DNA of 64,000 nt from Paenibacillus oceani (GCF_014705615.1 NZ_JACXJA010000006.1:248001-312000); one strand, 5' to 3'. Shown: positions 52,105-62,316, numbered from the stretch's first letter. Notes: a model not told the origin generated them from the sequence alone. Translations and numbers: made by a program.

Positions 52105-53355
52105 ATGAAAACGAACACGAGACATATCGCCGCCATTTCGCTGCTCGTTATGGCGATCGGCTTTCTGATAACGGTGCCGTTCTCGTCCATCGGCTGGGTC
52201 CGTTTTCTCCGCGGCGGGTTTGAAGCCGGACTGGTCGGAGGACTGGCTGACTGGTTTGCCGTAACCGCCTTGTTCCGGCATCCGCTCGGAATCCCGATTC
52301 CGCATACGGCCATCCTGCCGAACAACCGCAAGCGGGTGACGAAAGCGCTCGTATCGACCGTCGAGAACGATCTGCTCAGCAAGACGAGCATTCGCGCCAA
52401 GCTCAAGCAGTTGTCCGTCACGTCCAGGCTGCTGGACGGCGCGGCAGCGACGATTCATCAGAAAGAAGCGGCTTCGGCCATCGTGTCGGTGAGCGATTAT
52501 GCCGTCCGTTCGTTCCCGCTTGAGCGGGTTGTGCCGGTGCTGGAGCGCGAGATCGGCAGCAAGCTTCAGTCGATCGATACGGCGGGTATCGCGTCGAGGC
52601 TGCTCGATTACGCCTATGCAAACGATTGGGACGGCAAATCGCTCGACTTCGTGCTCGACTTTGCTGAAGAATTCCTCAATCGGGAATCGACGGTGCGGCA
52701 AATGGGGGCGATGGCTTCCGATGCGATCGGGCGCATACCGGCCAACGGACTCATGTCGTTCGCGCTGAACGCGTTCGCCGGCTTTATGAGCGAGGAACGG
52801 CTCGGCGAGACGATCCGGCAAATGCTGCAAACGCAAATCTGGGAACTTCGTGACGAGCAGAACGCCACCCGGATTGCGATCAGCGAGACGCTTCGGTTGA
52901 AGCTCGATACGTTCGTGGCGAAGCCGGAGACGAAGGAAGCGCTGGAGCAGTGGAAGGCCGACCTGCTGTCCCGCTTCGATCTGGCCGCTACGCTCTCCGG
53001 ATTTCTCGAGCAGGCGCGCGAGCGGCTGCTTGCCTTCATCCACACCGAAGCCTACGCACCGGAGGTCGTCGTACCGATCCTCGATCAGGCGATCGAGCGG
53101 GTCCGACAATCGCCCGAGCAGGTGGAGCGGATCGAGACGTTCATCCAGGACAAGCTGGCCGGCTGGATCGAGAGCAATCATAACAAGATCGGCGCTCTGA
53201 TCGAGGAAAATATTAACAAGTACGACAACGACACGCTGATTGCGATGCTCGAAGACAAAATCGGCCACGATCTCCAGTGGATTCGCGTCAACGGGGCGAT
53301 CTGCGGCTTCGGAATCGGTCTTGTGCTCTCCGCATTCCACTTGCTTGTTGTCTAG
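52105..53355 (+). CDS. DUF445 family membrane protein
   Basis: 416 residues. The start helix (ISLLVMAIGFLITVPF) and the GGLADWFAVTALFRHPLGIP signature define DUF445. A long helical middle and a final membrane helix (GAICGFGIGLVLSAFHLLV) give a two-ended anchor. The family is common and uncharacterised. A strong terminator follows. Confidence 0.9.
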   Translation: MKTNTRHIAAISLLVMAIGFLITVPFSSIGWVRFLRGGFEAGLVGGLADWFAVTALFRHPLGIPIPHTAILPNNRKRVTKALVSTVENDLLSKTSIRAKLKQLSVTSRLLDGAAATIHQKEAASAIVSVSDYAVRSFPLERVVPVLEREIGSKLQSIDTAGIASRLLDYAYANDWDGKSLDFVLDFAEEFLNRESTVRQMGAMASDAIGRIPANGLMSFALNAFAGFMSEERLGETIRQMLQTQIWELRDEQNATRIAISETLRLKLDTFVAKPETKEALEQWKADLLSRFDLAATLSGFLEQARERLLAFIHTEAYAPEVVVPILDQAIERVRQSPEQVERIETFIQDKLAGWIESNHNKIGALIEENINKYDNDTLIAMLEDKIGHDLQWIRVNGAICGFGIGLVLSAFHLLVV

Positions 53356-53370
53356 CTCGTTCCCTCAGGT

Positions 53371-53417
53371 AAAAGACGCTTCCGATCCACAAGTACGTGG
53401 TGGCGGAAGCGTCTTTT
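53371..53417. terminator. Bidirectional terminator between convergent genes
   Basis: AAAAGACGCTTCCG and CGGAAGCGTCTTTT form a perfect 14-bp stem with T or A runs on both sides, between the DUF445 gene and the convergent oxidoreductase gene. Confidence 0.9.
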
Positions 53418-53509
53418 CCTCTAAGCTTCATGATTCGAACCGATTAGTCGCTTGGAGTTCCGGAAGCGTTATACAGCCCGATCGGCATGGGGGCTCGATC
53501 GTTGCCGCA

Positions 53510-55756
53510 TCAGCTGTAAGCCCGAATCTCGATCAGCTCCGCCCGCGGGCATCCGTTGGTCCGCTCGACCACGACGCGCAGCTTGCCAGTCGTTACGGCC
53601 TGGAACCGGTGCGTCTTTTTGCGCTTGCGGTTATCCGTCTCCCGGTGAAGTACCGTCCACTCTCCGTCCACCTGGGCCTCCACCCGGTAATCGGCAGCAA
53701 GCTCAGGCATCACATCAAACGGAGTGCGGATATAATGCAGATTGATCAAATATTCGTTCACATCGTCGTTCCAGATCAGTTGCACCTCGGATACCGATAC
53801 CGGGTCCGGCCAGCTTAGCTCCAGCCATTCCTCACGCCCTTCCGTCATCGGTTGCGATACCCACATATGCGGTCCGCCGTACGGGCGGGCACAACCGTCG
53901 ATCGCGCGCCCCGCCGCATAAGCGGCCGTAACGCCGGACAGGCGGAAACAAATCGGATTGCGCGCCAGCTTGCGCATGCTCCATTCGACAACCGGCTGAG
54001 CCGGCTGACGCTCTTCGAGTCTCGGATCGACGACAGGCTGTTTCCCGCGGACAAACGATAACACGCCCGTCACCGGCTGATTCGACAGTCGCAAAGTCAC
54101 AGCATCGTTCGCTCTGACGATGACGAACGCATTGCACGGTTCGGACGGATGCCAGGGAAGCTCCGCCTCGACCCATTGCTCCGCCCCCGCCTTGACGCGG
54201 ATATCCGCTTTAGCGATCCGGGAATGCGGAACAAAGTTCTCGGCGCGTCCGGTATCCCACAGCTCGACTTCCAGCACCGTCTCCTCGGACACGTCCGCCA
54301 GCAGCCCGATGCGCTCCATAGCCGGATGAACCGGGAACAGCAGCCCCGCGTCGGCTTCGAGCGGCAGCGTATCTACCGCTTTATCTATGGTCAGTTCGGT
54401 CAGCTCGCTCGAGGCAGCGGCGGCGGCCCTTGTCGCATGATCGAGCGGATCGCGGTTGACGAGCCCGATAACCGATGCATCCTGGCGCAGCAGCGTCTGC
54501 TGTAGCTCCTCCAGATGATGCGCGTGCAGCTCGCGCGGCGTCACACCCTTCTTGGCGCATAATGCGGCCGCCGTGCCCGCCGCTTCTCCCATGATGGCGC
54601 AAGTCGCCATGACCCGGGTTGTACCGAAGGCGACGTGCGAAGCGCTAATGTTGCGCCCGGCCATCAGCATGTTGGACACGTTGACGGAGTACAGCGAACG
54701 GTACGGAATATGATAGATGCCGTCGGCGTACATATGCTTCGAGCCGCTTTCTACGGCATACATCCCTTGCGGCGGATGCAGGTCGATCGACCAGCCTCCA
54801 AACGCGACGCGATCGTCGAAAGGCTCCTGGCGGAGAACGTCGTTCTGGTTCAACACGTAATCGCCGATAAAGCGGCGATACTCCCGTTTCCCCGGAATCG
54901 AGCCTACCCACTCCAGCGTCAGATTGTCGGCATCGAATTTGCCCGAGTGCTTAATGTAATCCCAGATTCCGTAAATCGCCGACCACAGTTCGTCGCGGAT
55001 GCGTTCATTCTCATGCACGGTGTCGACCTCGCCGCCCCATTCGATCCACCAGTAGTAGCAGCCCGAATCGCCCGACCGGATGATGCGCCGCTCCGGTATC
55101 GTCGTTTTCGTAATATCAATGGCGAATGACGGCGGAACATATTTGACCGGATGCCCGAGATCCTTCGTATAAAACAGCAGCGTGCTGCCGAGGGTGATAT
55201 CGTCGGCCGCTTGCGGGGCCCACGATTCGCTGTACACGTCCGCAGCTTCGCGCCCGATCCGGTAGGTCGCGCCGGCCAGAAAGCCGATAAGACCGTCGCC
55301 CGTACAGTCCGCATAGAGAGAGCTTTCGAAGCGGATTCGGCGCTCCGATCCCATCATCCATCCGATTACCGACGTTATGCGCCGGTCTCCCTCCGGTCCC
55401 GTTGCTTCAACCTCGTGCACATCCGTATTCAGAAACAGCTGAATGTTGGGCTCCGCCTTGACGGTCTCCAGCACGACCAGATCCCAATAATACGGGTTCC
55501 CGTCCGGGTTGCGGAATTGGTTCTCCACGAACATCTCGCCCATGATTCCGGTCTCCCGGGCAAATCGGTTCGTGCCCGTTGCGGAAGCGCCGCTGACCCA
55601 TACCCGCACCTCGCTGCTCGCATTGCCGCCGAGCACAGGCCGGTTCTGCACGAGCGCCACCGTCCGTCCTTGCCGGGCGGCTGCAACCGCGGCGCATACG
55701 CCTGCGAGTCCTCCTCCGATGACCGTAATATCCGTCCGTATAGTTTCCTTCTTCAC
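53510..55756 (-). CDS. FAD-dependent oxidoreductase, secreted-sugar-locus type
   Basis: 748 residues from GTG 55756, about 9 nt after GAGGGG; a nearer ATG at 55765 sits on the ribosome site. Rossmann GxGxxG as VIGGGLAGVCAAVAAA. The FAD_oxidored pattern is VLGGNASSEVRVWVSG, YADCTGDGLIGFLAGA and MLMAGRNISASHVAFGTTRV. The last 200 residues form a beta-rich domain with a YAAGRAIDG segment, probably carbohydrate-related. Such flavoproteins are common near sugar ABC loci; the substrate is unknown. Divergent from the AraC gene. Confidence 0.88.
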   Translation of the reverse strand: MKKETIRTDITVIGGGLAGVCAAVAAARQGRTVALVQNRPVLGGNASSEVRVWVSGASATGTNRFARETGIMGEMFVENQFRNPDGNPYYWDLVVLETVKAEPNIQLFLNTDVHEVEATGPEGDRRITSVIGWMMGSERRIRFESSLYADCTGDGLIGFLAGATYRIGREAADVYSESWAPQAADDITLGSTLLFYTKDLGHPVKYVPPSFAIDITKTTIPERRIIRSGDSGCYYWWIEWGGEVDTVHENERIRDELWSAIYGIWDYIKHSGKFDADNLTLEWVGSIPGKREYRRFIGDYVLNQNDVLRQEPFDDRVAFGGWSIDLHPPQGMYAVESGSKHMYADGIYHIPYRSLYSVNVSNMLMAGRNISASHVAFGTTRVMATCAIMGEAAGTAAALCAKKGVTPRELHAHHLEELQQTLLRQDASVIGLVNRDPLDHATRAAAAASSELTELTIDKAVDTLPLEADAGLLFPVHPAMERIGLLADVSEETVLEVELWDTGRAENFVPHSRIAKADIRVKAGAEQWVEAELPWHPSEPCNAFVIVRANDAVTLRLSNQPVTGVLSFVRGKQPVVDPRLEERQPAQPVVEWSMRKLARNPICFRLSGVTAAYAAGRAIDGCARPYGGPHMWVSQPMTEGREEWLELSWPDPVSVSEVQLIWNDDVNEYLINLHYIRTPFDVMPELAADYRVEAQVDGEWTVLHRETDNRKRKKTHRFQAVTTGKLRVVVERTNGCPRAELIEIRAYS

Positions 55757-55879
55757 GCGTCTCATCCCCTCTTGAAATCTTTTACACATAATTTCATGAT
55801 AGAGGATTCTATTTTCTTTTTACATTCAATAAGTTATCATTAATTTATACTTTATTTCACTTATAGGAGTGACTGTGCG

Positions 55880-56725
55880 ATGAATGCGACGGCGCTGGAA
55901 CGGTGGCTCCCCAAAACCGACAACGTGATGTATTGGAAGCAGAAGGAACGATTTCTGTTTGAGGTGGACACCCATTACAAGTGGATGATGTTCGCCGTCG
56001 AATCCGGCTCGTTCCGCTATGAGATCGGCGAGGAGAAAGGCATCGCGGAGCGGGGAGATCTCGTGTTTTGTCCTCCGTTCGTCCCGTTTGGTCGTACGGT
56101 GGTCCGGCCGCTAACCTTTTTCGTATTTAACTTCTCCCTGGAAGACGGTTCGAGCCCGGCGGGCAGCGAGGAAACGGGCGCCTGCTCCGTTGGCGCCGGG
56201 ACGGTCGCTCCCTCCGGACTGCCTGCGGGAAAAGTGACGATCCGCGACCATAACCGGCTGTTTTCCGACTTTGATTATTTACGGGCGGTGTGGGATCTCC
56301 ATGAAGAGCCTTATATGAACCGCAAACAATATTTGCTTCAGGATATATGGCGTTTGTACAGCTGGGAAGCGGGCGAGGGGCGTTTGTCCGGAGATGCGAA
56401 ACGGGACCCGCTGATGGAACACGCCGGGCAGATCATCCGGGAGCGGGCGCATGAGCCGTTCAGCCTGAAAGAGCTGGCGGGGCAGCTCGGGTTAAGCCCG
56501 GTCCAGCTGACCCGCAGATTTAGCGCTTCGCAACATACGACGCCGGGCGCTTACTTGACATCGATCCGGCTGAACCGCGCACGGGCGCTGCTGGTCGAGA
56601 CCGACTTGACGCTTGACGATATCGCCCGCCGCTGCGGGTACGACAACGGCTTTTATTTCAGCCGGGCCTTCTCGGCCAAGATGGGGATGCCGCCTTCGCG
56701 CTATCGTCAAGCTAACCGGTTGTAG
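55880..56725 (+). CDS. AraC-family transcriptional regulator
   Basis: 281 residues with an N-terminal cupin-like sensor (residues 20-110) and a C-terminal double HTH: FSLKELAGQLGLSPVQLTRR and LDDIARRCGYDNGFYFSRAF. TAGGAGTGA precedes the ATG. Located 123 bp from the oppositely transcribed oxidoreductase gene, which it probably controls. The shared gap is AT-rich. Confidence 0.92.
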   Translation: MNATALERWLPKTDNVMYWKQKERFLFEVDTHYKWMMFAVESGSFRYEIGEEKGIAERGDLVFCPPFVPFGRTVVRPLTFFVFNFSLEDGSSPAGSEETGACSVGAGTVAPSGLPAGKVTIRDHNRLFSDFDYLRAVWDLHEEPYMNRKQYLLQDIWRLYSWEAGEGRLSGDAKRDPLMEHAGQIIRERAHEPFSLKELAGQLGLSPVQLTRRFSASQHTTPGAYLTSIRLNRARALLVETDLTLDDIARRCGYDNGFYFSRAFSAKMGMPPSRYRQANRL

Positions 56726-56830
56726 GGGCGGGGAGCACCTACATCCCCGATAAAGCCGCCTGCAGACCGGTCGCCGGATTGATTGTTGCAGGGCCGAGGC
56801 CAGGCTTTGCGCCGTTCTCACGGCAGCCCT

Positions 56831-58429
56831 TTACTTGCTCCCGATGCCCGTTCCCTTACTTCTTCTCTCCTCAATCCCGCGATTCATCTCCGCGACGATG
56901 TCTGCGCCTCCCCGCTCCGACCATTCCTTGACCATCCGATCCCAATCCGAGACCGGCCGCTGGCCTGTAATCATTTTCGTCTGCTCGACGATCAAGAACT
57001 GTGTCAGCTCCGTCCATTTCGCCATATACGTCTCGGAGTCGATCCCGCTGTGCGGGTTCATATAGGTCTTGTCCTTGAACTTGACGAACATCCGCTCCAT
57101 CTCCCCGGTCACTTGCTTCAACAGCGGAATCTGGTAATTGCCCGAGTATATATTCGCTTCATCGCTCGGCGCCCACATCATCGAGTCGAACAAGTAAAGG
57201 GCCGGGATTTTTCCTTCCCGCATCTTTGTCTGGTGTATGACCTTATTTACATAGCTGTAGCCCTTGTTCAGCCCGCCAAGGCGCCAGTCATAGTCCGGAT
57301 TGCCCGGCGTACGCTCGGACGGGGGGATAAAGTTTCGGCCGTAATCGATCACATCCATAATCTTGTCTATTTTGTCCGGATGGCCCGACAGCTTGGACGA
57401 CAGCGCCGTAAATCCGAGAAAGCCTCGCTGCGAGGCATACCCTTGCGAGCCATCCGGAGCCGTAAACGGTTCAATCGTGACAAGCTTCGCGTTCGGGTTC
57501 AGTTTCAGCAATCCTCCCATAAACACTTCGGACATGCCTCTCGGCGAACCGATAAAAATGCCGGCCCGGCCCGAATAAAACTCCTGATTGCCCTGATTCC
57601 AGTTCATCACGGCAAAATCTTTCGTTATCGCTCCTTCCTTGTACAAGTCGGCCATCATTCGGATCACCTCCTTGCGTCCGGGTCCGATGATGCCGGGGAT
57701 ATACTGGCCTTCCGAGTTCTGGTGGTACCAGGCTTCCGGGTCCCAGTACGCCCCTGCATGATAATCCGGGTTAATGCTCTGCGAGAGAACCAGACCGTAG
57801 GTGTCGTTTTTGCCGTTGCCGTCGGGATCGTCCCGGGTGAAAGCGAGCGCCACCTGCTTCAGCTCTTCGTAGCTCGTCGGCACTTTCAAATTCAACTTTG
57901 CAAGCCAGTCCTGGCGCAGCATAATGACGAATAAATACTGCTCGGGATAATAACGCGGGATCGCATAAATGTTGCCGTTTACCGTAAACTGGTCGCGAAT
58001 GTGAGCCGGCACCAGTTGCAGGCTCGGATAGCGGTCGTAATAGTCGTTCAGCGGAAGGAAAGCGCCTTGCTTCGCCCAGTTGAAAAAATTGGAGTCCAAA
58101 TCTTTCACTCCGACCACATCGGGCATACCGCCGGAGGCCATCAGCACTGACAGCCTGCTCATATAATCCGTCTGCGGAACGAATTGCGACTTGATCCGAA
58201 TCCGGAACCGTTCCTGGATCATCGCGAGTCCTTCACCTTCCGCAGGCGCGGATTCGTCCCAAATGTAGTTGATGTAGGTAACCTCGTCGATGCCGTTCGC
58301 TTCGACGCCCTGCTCCTTCGCCGGGCTCAGCCATCCGCAGCCAGAGACGCTGCAAGCAATCACAACCGGCAGCAGGGCGGCGGTGAATCGTTGAAAGGCG
58401 AGTCTGATCGTCTGCTTCACTAGATCCAC
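56831..58429 (-). CDS. Sugar ABC transporter solute-binding lipoprotein (second copy)
   Basis: 532 residues, lipobox VSGC at about residue 31. It is clearly paralogous to the protein encoded just upstream: shared PTSYEELKQVALAFT, DPDGNGKNDTYG, IFIGSPRGMS and GQRPVSDWDRMV. Last gene of the operon. The two binders may serve different glycans with the same permeases. Confidence 0.9.
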   Translation of the reverse strand: MDLVKQTIRLAFQRFTAALLPVVIACSVSGCGWLSPAKEQGVEANGIDEVTYINYIWDESAPAEGEGLAMIQERFRIRIKSQFVPQTDYMSRLSVLMASGGMPDVVGVKDLDSNFFNWAKQGAFLPLNDYYDRYPSLQLVPAHIRDQFTVNGNIYAIPRYYPEQYLFVIMLRQDWLAKLNLKVPTSYEELKQVALAFTRDDPDGNGKNDTYGLVLSQSINPDYHAGAYWDPEAWYHQNSEGQYIPGIIGPGRKEVIRMMADLYKEGAITKDFAVMNWNQGNQEFYSGRAGIFIGSPRGMSEVFMGGLLKLNPNAKLVTIEPFTAPDGSQGYASQRGFLGFTALSSKLSGHPDKIDKIMDVIDYGRNFIPPSERTPGNPDYDWRLGGLNKGYSYVNKVIHQTKMREGKIPALYLFDSMMWAPSDEANIYSGNYQIPLLKQVTGEMERMFVKFKDKTYMNPHSGIDSETYMAKWTELTQFLIVEQTKMITGQRPVSDWDRMVKEWSERGGADIVAEMNRGIEERRSKGTGIGSK

Positions 58430-58485
58430 CTCCTCTACCCTTCATTTAATCACGAAACGCCCCGCTTGTCTTCGGCTTACAGCAA

Positions 58486-58509
58486 CATCTGCCCAGTTGC
58501 GGGCAGATG
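58486..58509 (-). other. Intercistronic hairpin between the two binding-protein genes
   Basis: CATCTGCCC-AGTTGC-GGGCAGATG, a perfect 9-bp stem with flanking AGCA/TGCT, no U tract. Likely a 3' stabiliser of the upstream binder mRNA rather than a full terminator. Confidence 0.6.
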
Positions 58510-58528
58510 CTGTGGCGGCCGATTCGAT

Positions 58529-60124
58529 TTAGTTCCAGCCTTCCTTCATGTCTTTAAATTTGGCTTCGGCGTTCATTTCCTTGATCAGCTGCTCGCCGCC
58601 TTTCGCCTTCCATTCCTCGATCATTTTATCCCAGTCGGAAATCGGACGTTGCCCTGCAATCATCTTCGTCTGCTCGTCATTCAAATATTTCGTCAAATCG
58701 GCGCCTTTGCTTAGCTGTGTCTCGGATACGACTCCGCTCGTCGGATTCGCATAATACTTCATCGCGGAATACGACTTCATAATTTCGCCGGCGAGCGATT
58801 TAAGCGGCTCCTGATAGGCGAGCAAATAGTTGAGGTCCGAATCTTTGGCCGGCCAAGCTACGCCGTCGATCAAATAGTTGAGCGGCTGCAAGCCTTGAGC
58901 GGCCGCATCTTTCTTCGTGACCGGCAGGCCGTTCACCATATCGTACCCTTGTCCGACATTGCCGTACAGCCAGTCGAAGTCCGCATTTTTCTCGTTTTTC
59001 TCGCCGTCCGGGTAAAAGTGGCGTCCGGTATCCACCATCTCCAGAATTCGCTTCACCTTGCCCTTATCTTTGCCTGCTTCGGCGGAAATGACTTCAAAGC
59101 CGCTGAAGCCGCTGCCCGCCAGCATCCCCTGCGAGCCGTCCGGCGCCTTGAACTGATCCAGATGGACGAACTTCGCTGCCGGATTAATTTTCATCAGCCC
59201 GTCCATGTAAGCCTGGGACATCCCCCGCGGCGTGCCGATGAAAATTCCCGCTTTGCCCGAGTAAAACTCTTTGTTCGTATTCGCCCAATCGATCGTGGCG
59301 AAATCGCGCGTAATCGCGTTCTCCTTGTACAGGTCGGCCAGCATCGAGACGATCTCCTTGCGTCCCGGCCCGATATTCCCCGGGATGAACCGGCCCTGCG
59401 CATCTTTATGATACCAGGCAAGAGAATCCCAATAAGCGCCCTGGGTGAACGACGGGTTAATATCTTTGCCGATCGCAATCCCGTACGTATCGTTTTTGCC
59501 GTTTTTATCCGGGTCGTTTTTGGTGAAGGCGATAGCTACCTGCTTCAATTCCTCATAGCTTGTTGGCACTTTCAGCCCGAGATTGTCGAGCCAGTCTTTC
59601 CGGACAATCGTCGTGAAGCCGAATTTCGGATAATATTGCGGAATCGCATACAGCTTGCCGTTAATCCGGAATTGATCCAGGACGAACTTCGGAATCACTT
59701 TGAGCGACGGATACTGATCGATATACTCGTCGAGCGGCGTGAACGCGCCTTGTTTGGCAAATTTGTTATATTTGCTCGTCAAGTCGGCGCTCTGGAACAC
59801 CATCACGTCCGGCAGCGTTCCGGAAACGAGGGTGACGGTCAGCTTCTCCTCGTACATACCTTGGGGAACGAGACCGGGGATGTAGTCGACGTTGAATTTC
59901 TCGTTGATCATCTTAAGACCGCGGCCTTCCGAGCCCGGTATATCCCCGTAGTAAGGCTTCATCGCATTAATCGTATACTTCTTCGCCTTATCGTCCGTGC
60001 CTGGCGCGGCTGATCCGGAGCCGTTCTGTGCCGGGTCGCCGCCTGCCGACGAACAACCGACCACACTGGTTGTAAGCAATACCGTGGCGACGGATAAAAC
60101 CGCCGTTTTTTTCCGAGTTTGCAT
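58529..60124 (-). CDS. Sugar ABC transporter solute-binding lipoprotein (first copy)
   Basis: 531 residues. Lipobox VVGC at residue 24, then a Gly/Ser/Asp linker. LplA/YtcQ-type features: PTSYEELKQVAIAFTKNDP, DKNGKNDTYGIAIG, GIFIGTPRGMS. It is the main binder of the LplBC-like importer upstream. A 12-bp inverted repeat and a TATAGT element lie before it, so it may also have its own promoter. Confidence 0.92.
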   Translation of the reverse strand: MQTRKKTAVLSVATVLLTTSVVGCSSAGGDPAQNGSGSAAPGTDDKAKKYTINAMKPYYGDIPGSEGRGLKMINEKFNVDYIPGLVPQGMYEEKLTVTLVSGTLPDVMVFQSADLTSKYNKFAKQGAFTPLDEYIDQYPSLKVIPKFVLDQFRINGKLYAIPQYYPKFGFTTIVRKDWLDNLGLKVPTSYEELKQVAIAFTKNDPDKNGKNDTYGIAIGKDINPSFTQGAYWDSLAWYHKDAQGRFIPGNIGPGRKEIVSMLADLYKENAITRDFATIDWANTNKEFYSGKAGIFIGTPRGMSQAYMDGLMKINPAAKFVHLDQFKAPDGSQGMLAGSGFSGFEVISAEAGKDKGKVKRILEMVDTGRHFYPDGEKNEKNADFDWLYGNVGQGYDMVNGLPVTKKDAAAQGLQPLNYLIDGVAWPAKDSDLNYLLAYQEPLKSLAGEIMKSYSAMKYYANPTSGVVSETQLSKGADLTKYLNDEQTKMIAGQRPISDWDKMIEEWKAKGGEQLIKEMNAEAKFKDMKEGWN

Positions 60125-60157
60125 TTGTAGAAACCACCCTTCGGATTTTTGTACTAT

Positions 60158-60379
60158 AAGTTGAACTAATGAAAGTTGAAGTCCATTTCGTTGCGAAAAA
60201 AATTGCTTGAAGCTTCAGACATCTTGTTTTGAGTGTCTCGAGTTGGATTGGCCTTCGGACTGTTGACACCGGGAGCTTAACCTTCCGAAGCAGCTTTCTA
60301 ACGAAAACTCTTAGCTTTCAAGCAAATTTCTTTTCTCCTCTACATTGGGATTTTCCATCGATGATATTTAGTTCAACTT
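60158..60379 (-). promoter_or_regulatory. Distant 12-bp inverted repeat upstream of the binder gene
   Basis: AAGTTGAACTAA at 60158-60169 and TTAGTTCAACTT at 60368-60379 are perfect inverted copies 198 bp apart in the 275-bp AT-rich gap. The near copy abuts TATAGT on the minus strand. Between them is a CTTCGGA/TCCGAAG hairpin (60253-60290). A looping regulator pair is possible. Confidence 0.35.
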
Positions 60380-60398
60380 GTATGGATTTGAACCAACG

Positions 60399-61277
60399 TT
60401 ACCCCTTGACCGACCCTAACATCACCCCCTTGGCAAAATGCTTTTGCAGAAACGGATAGACAAGCAGGATCGGCAGTGTTGCGACCAATATAGCGGCCAT
60501 TTGAATCGTTTCCGGGGGCGGCGGATTGTCCAGCATCAACTGTTCCGCTGCGCCAAGCGCATTTTTTGCGTCGCTCTGGATGACGATCTGCCTCAGGATG
60601 ACCTGGATCGGCCACTGCTTCGGATCGTTCAGGTACAAGATTCCGCCGAAGTACGTGTTCCAATGACCGACCGCATAGAACAAACCGAACGCAGCCAGCA
60701 CCGGCTTGGAGAGCGGAAGGATGATCTGCCAGAATATCCGGAACTCGTTGGCCCCGTCTACAACTGCGGCTTCATACAGCTCGTTCGGAATGTTCAGGAA
60801 AAACTGTCTGACGACGATCAGGTTGAAAGGCGCGATCGCCGCGGGAAGGATTAACGCCCAAATCGAGTTAAGCAGCCCCGTCGCCTTGACCATTAGGAAC
60901 GTCGGGATCATCCCGGCCGAGAACAGCATCGTGAATAAAACCATGAACATCATAAGCCGCTGTCCGTAGATTTTGCGGGATAACGCATAAGCCATCGACG
61001 CGGTGAACAGCAAGTTGACGATCGTGCCCACGACGGTCAAATACACGGTCATCCCCATTGCGCGAATGAACGGCTTGGACTGGAAAATGTATTGGTACGC
61101 ATCCGTCACCCAAACTTTGGGCCATAACAAAATCTCGCTTTTCAAAAACTCGTCGAAGGTCGTAAAGGAGACCGAGAAAATGTACAAAAACGGAAACAGC
61201 ATCGATAAAGCCAATAAAGCCAGCAGCACATGATTAAGCGAGTCGAACAAACGGTCGGATCGTGATTTATGTTTCAT
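60399..61277 (-). CDS. Sugar ABC permease, LplC-like
   Basis: 292 residues, six membrane helices. The EAA loop that docks the ATPase is ELYEAAVVDGANEFRIFWQI followed by ILPLSKP. The start is 20 bp after the other permease. Partner ATPase absent from the window. Confidence 0.93.
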   Translation of the reverse strand: MKHKSRSDRLFDSLNHVLLALLALSMLFPFLYIFSVSFTTFDEFLKSEILLWPKVWVTDAYQYIFQSKPFIRAMGMTVYLTVVGTIVNLLFTASMAYALSRKIYGQRLMMFMVLFTMLFSAGMIPTFLMVKATGLLNSIWALILPAAIAPFNLIVVRQFFLNIPNELYEAAVVDGANEFRIFWQIILPLSKPVLAAFGLFYAVGHWNTYFGGILYLNDPKQWPIQVILRQIVIQSDAKNALGAAEQLMLDNPPPPETIQMAAILVATLPILLVYPFLQKHFAKGVMLGSVKG

Positions 61278-61297
61278 GAGGAACCTCCCCTCTTTCG

Positions 61298-62260
61298 TTA
61301 GTAAATGCCATCTTCTCCAAATTTCTTGGCCAAGTAATTGGCCCCGCCTACGAGGATGAGCCCCACGACTCCTTTAAACATCCCAACGGCGGTTGCAAAG
61401 CTGTAGTCCGATTGCTGAATCCCTTTGTAGTAAACGAAGGTGTCCAACACATTGCCGATCTCCATATTGAACGCGTTAAGCATCAGGAAAATTTGTTCGA
61501 ACCCGCTGTCCAGCACATGCCCCAGCCGTAAAATAAGCAGAATGACGATGGTCGAGCGGATGCCCGGCAGCGTGATATGCCAGATCTGTCTCCAGCGGTT
61601 CGCCCCGTCGACGATGGCGGCCTCGTACAGATCCGGATTGATTCCGGCAAGCGCAGCCAGGAAGATGATCGTCCCCCAGCCGATTTCTTTCCAGATAACC
61701 TGAATGATGATCAGGGGACGGAAGAAGTCCGGTTCAGTCAGGAAATCGACCGGCACCTCAAAACCGAGGTACACTTGAAGAATCCGGTTAATGATCCCGT
61801 TCGAACGCAAAAAGATGAAAAACAAGCCGACGACGATTACCCATGACAAGAAATGCGGCAAATAAACAACCGTCTGAATAAGCCGCTTATACAGCTGGTT
61901 GCGCACTTCATTCAGCAGGACGGCCAGGATGATCGGCGCCGGGAAGGCAAAGGCGATCTGCAGAAACGACAAGTACAGCGTATTCCAAATAACCCGGAGC
62001 ACTTCCGGCTCGGAAAATATCCGGCTGAAATGGCGGAGCCCGACAAACTCGCTTCCGGTAAATCCGAGAAACGGACTGTATTCCTGAAATGCGATTATCA
62101 TTCCGAGCATCGGAATATATTTGTAGATGATAAAGTACAAAAGGCCGGGCAGCACGAGGAAGTACAGAAACCGGTCTCGCCATATTTTTACGACCGCTTT
62201 GCGGCTGGCGGAAACCGGAGCGCCCGACACATGCGGAGCGCTTGAAGCAGGTTGCGGCAC
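61298..62260 (-). CDS. Sugar ABC permease, LplB-like
   Basis: 320 residues with a Ser/Ala-rich N-terminal stretch, six membrane helices and the EAA loop DLYEAAIVDGANRWRQIWHI. Forms the translocation pore with the LplC-like protein. Lies 56 bp after the polysaccharide-degrading gene, in the same operon. Confidence 0.93.
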   Translation of the reverse strand: MPQPASSAPHVSGAPVSASRKAVVKIWRDRFLYFLVLPGLLYFIIYKYIPMLGMIIAFQEYSPFLGFTGSEFVGLRHFSRIFSEPEVLRVIWNTLYLSFLQIAFAFPAPIILAVLLNEVRNQLYKRLIQTVVYLPHFLSWVIVVGLFFIFLRSNGIINRILQVYLGFEVPVDFLTEPDFFRPLIIIQVIWKEIGWGTIIFLAALAGINPDLYEAAIVDGANRWRQIWHITLPGIRSTIVILLILRLGHVLDSGFEQIFLMLNAFNMEIGNVLDTFVYYKGIQQSDYSFATAVGMFKGVVGLILVGGANYLAKKFGEDGIY

Positions 62261-62316
62261 GATAATCTTCCTCCTTAAAGCTCATAATGATAGCGTTTGC
62301 GAAAAAGGCGCGGTGT

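Noticed and set aside
51943-53340. 465-codon leftward frame opposite the DUF445 gene
   Set aside because: Arg/His-rich antisense frame with no motif; the DUF445 signature is on the other strand.
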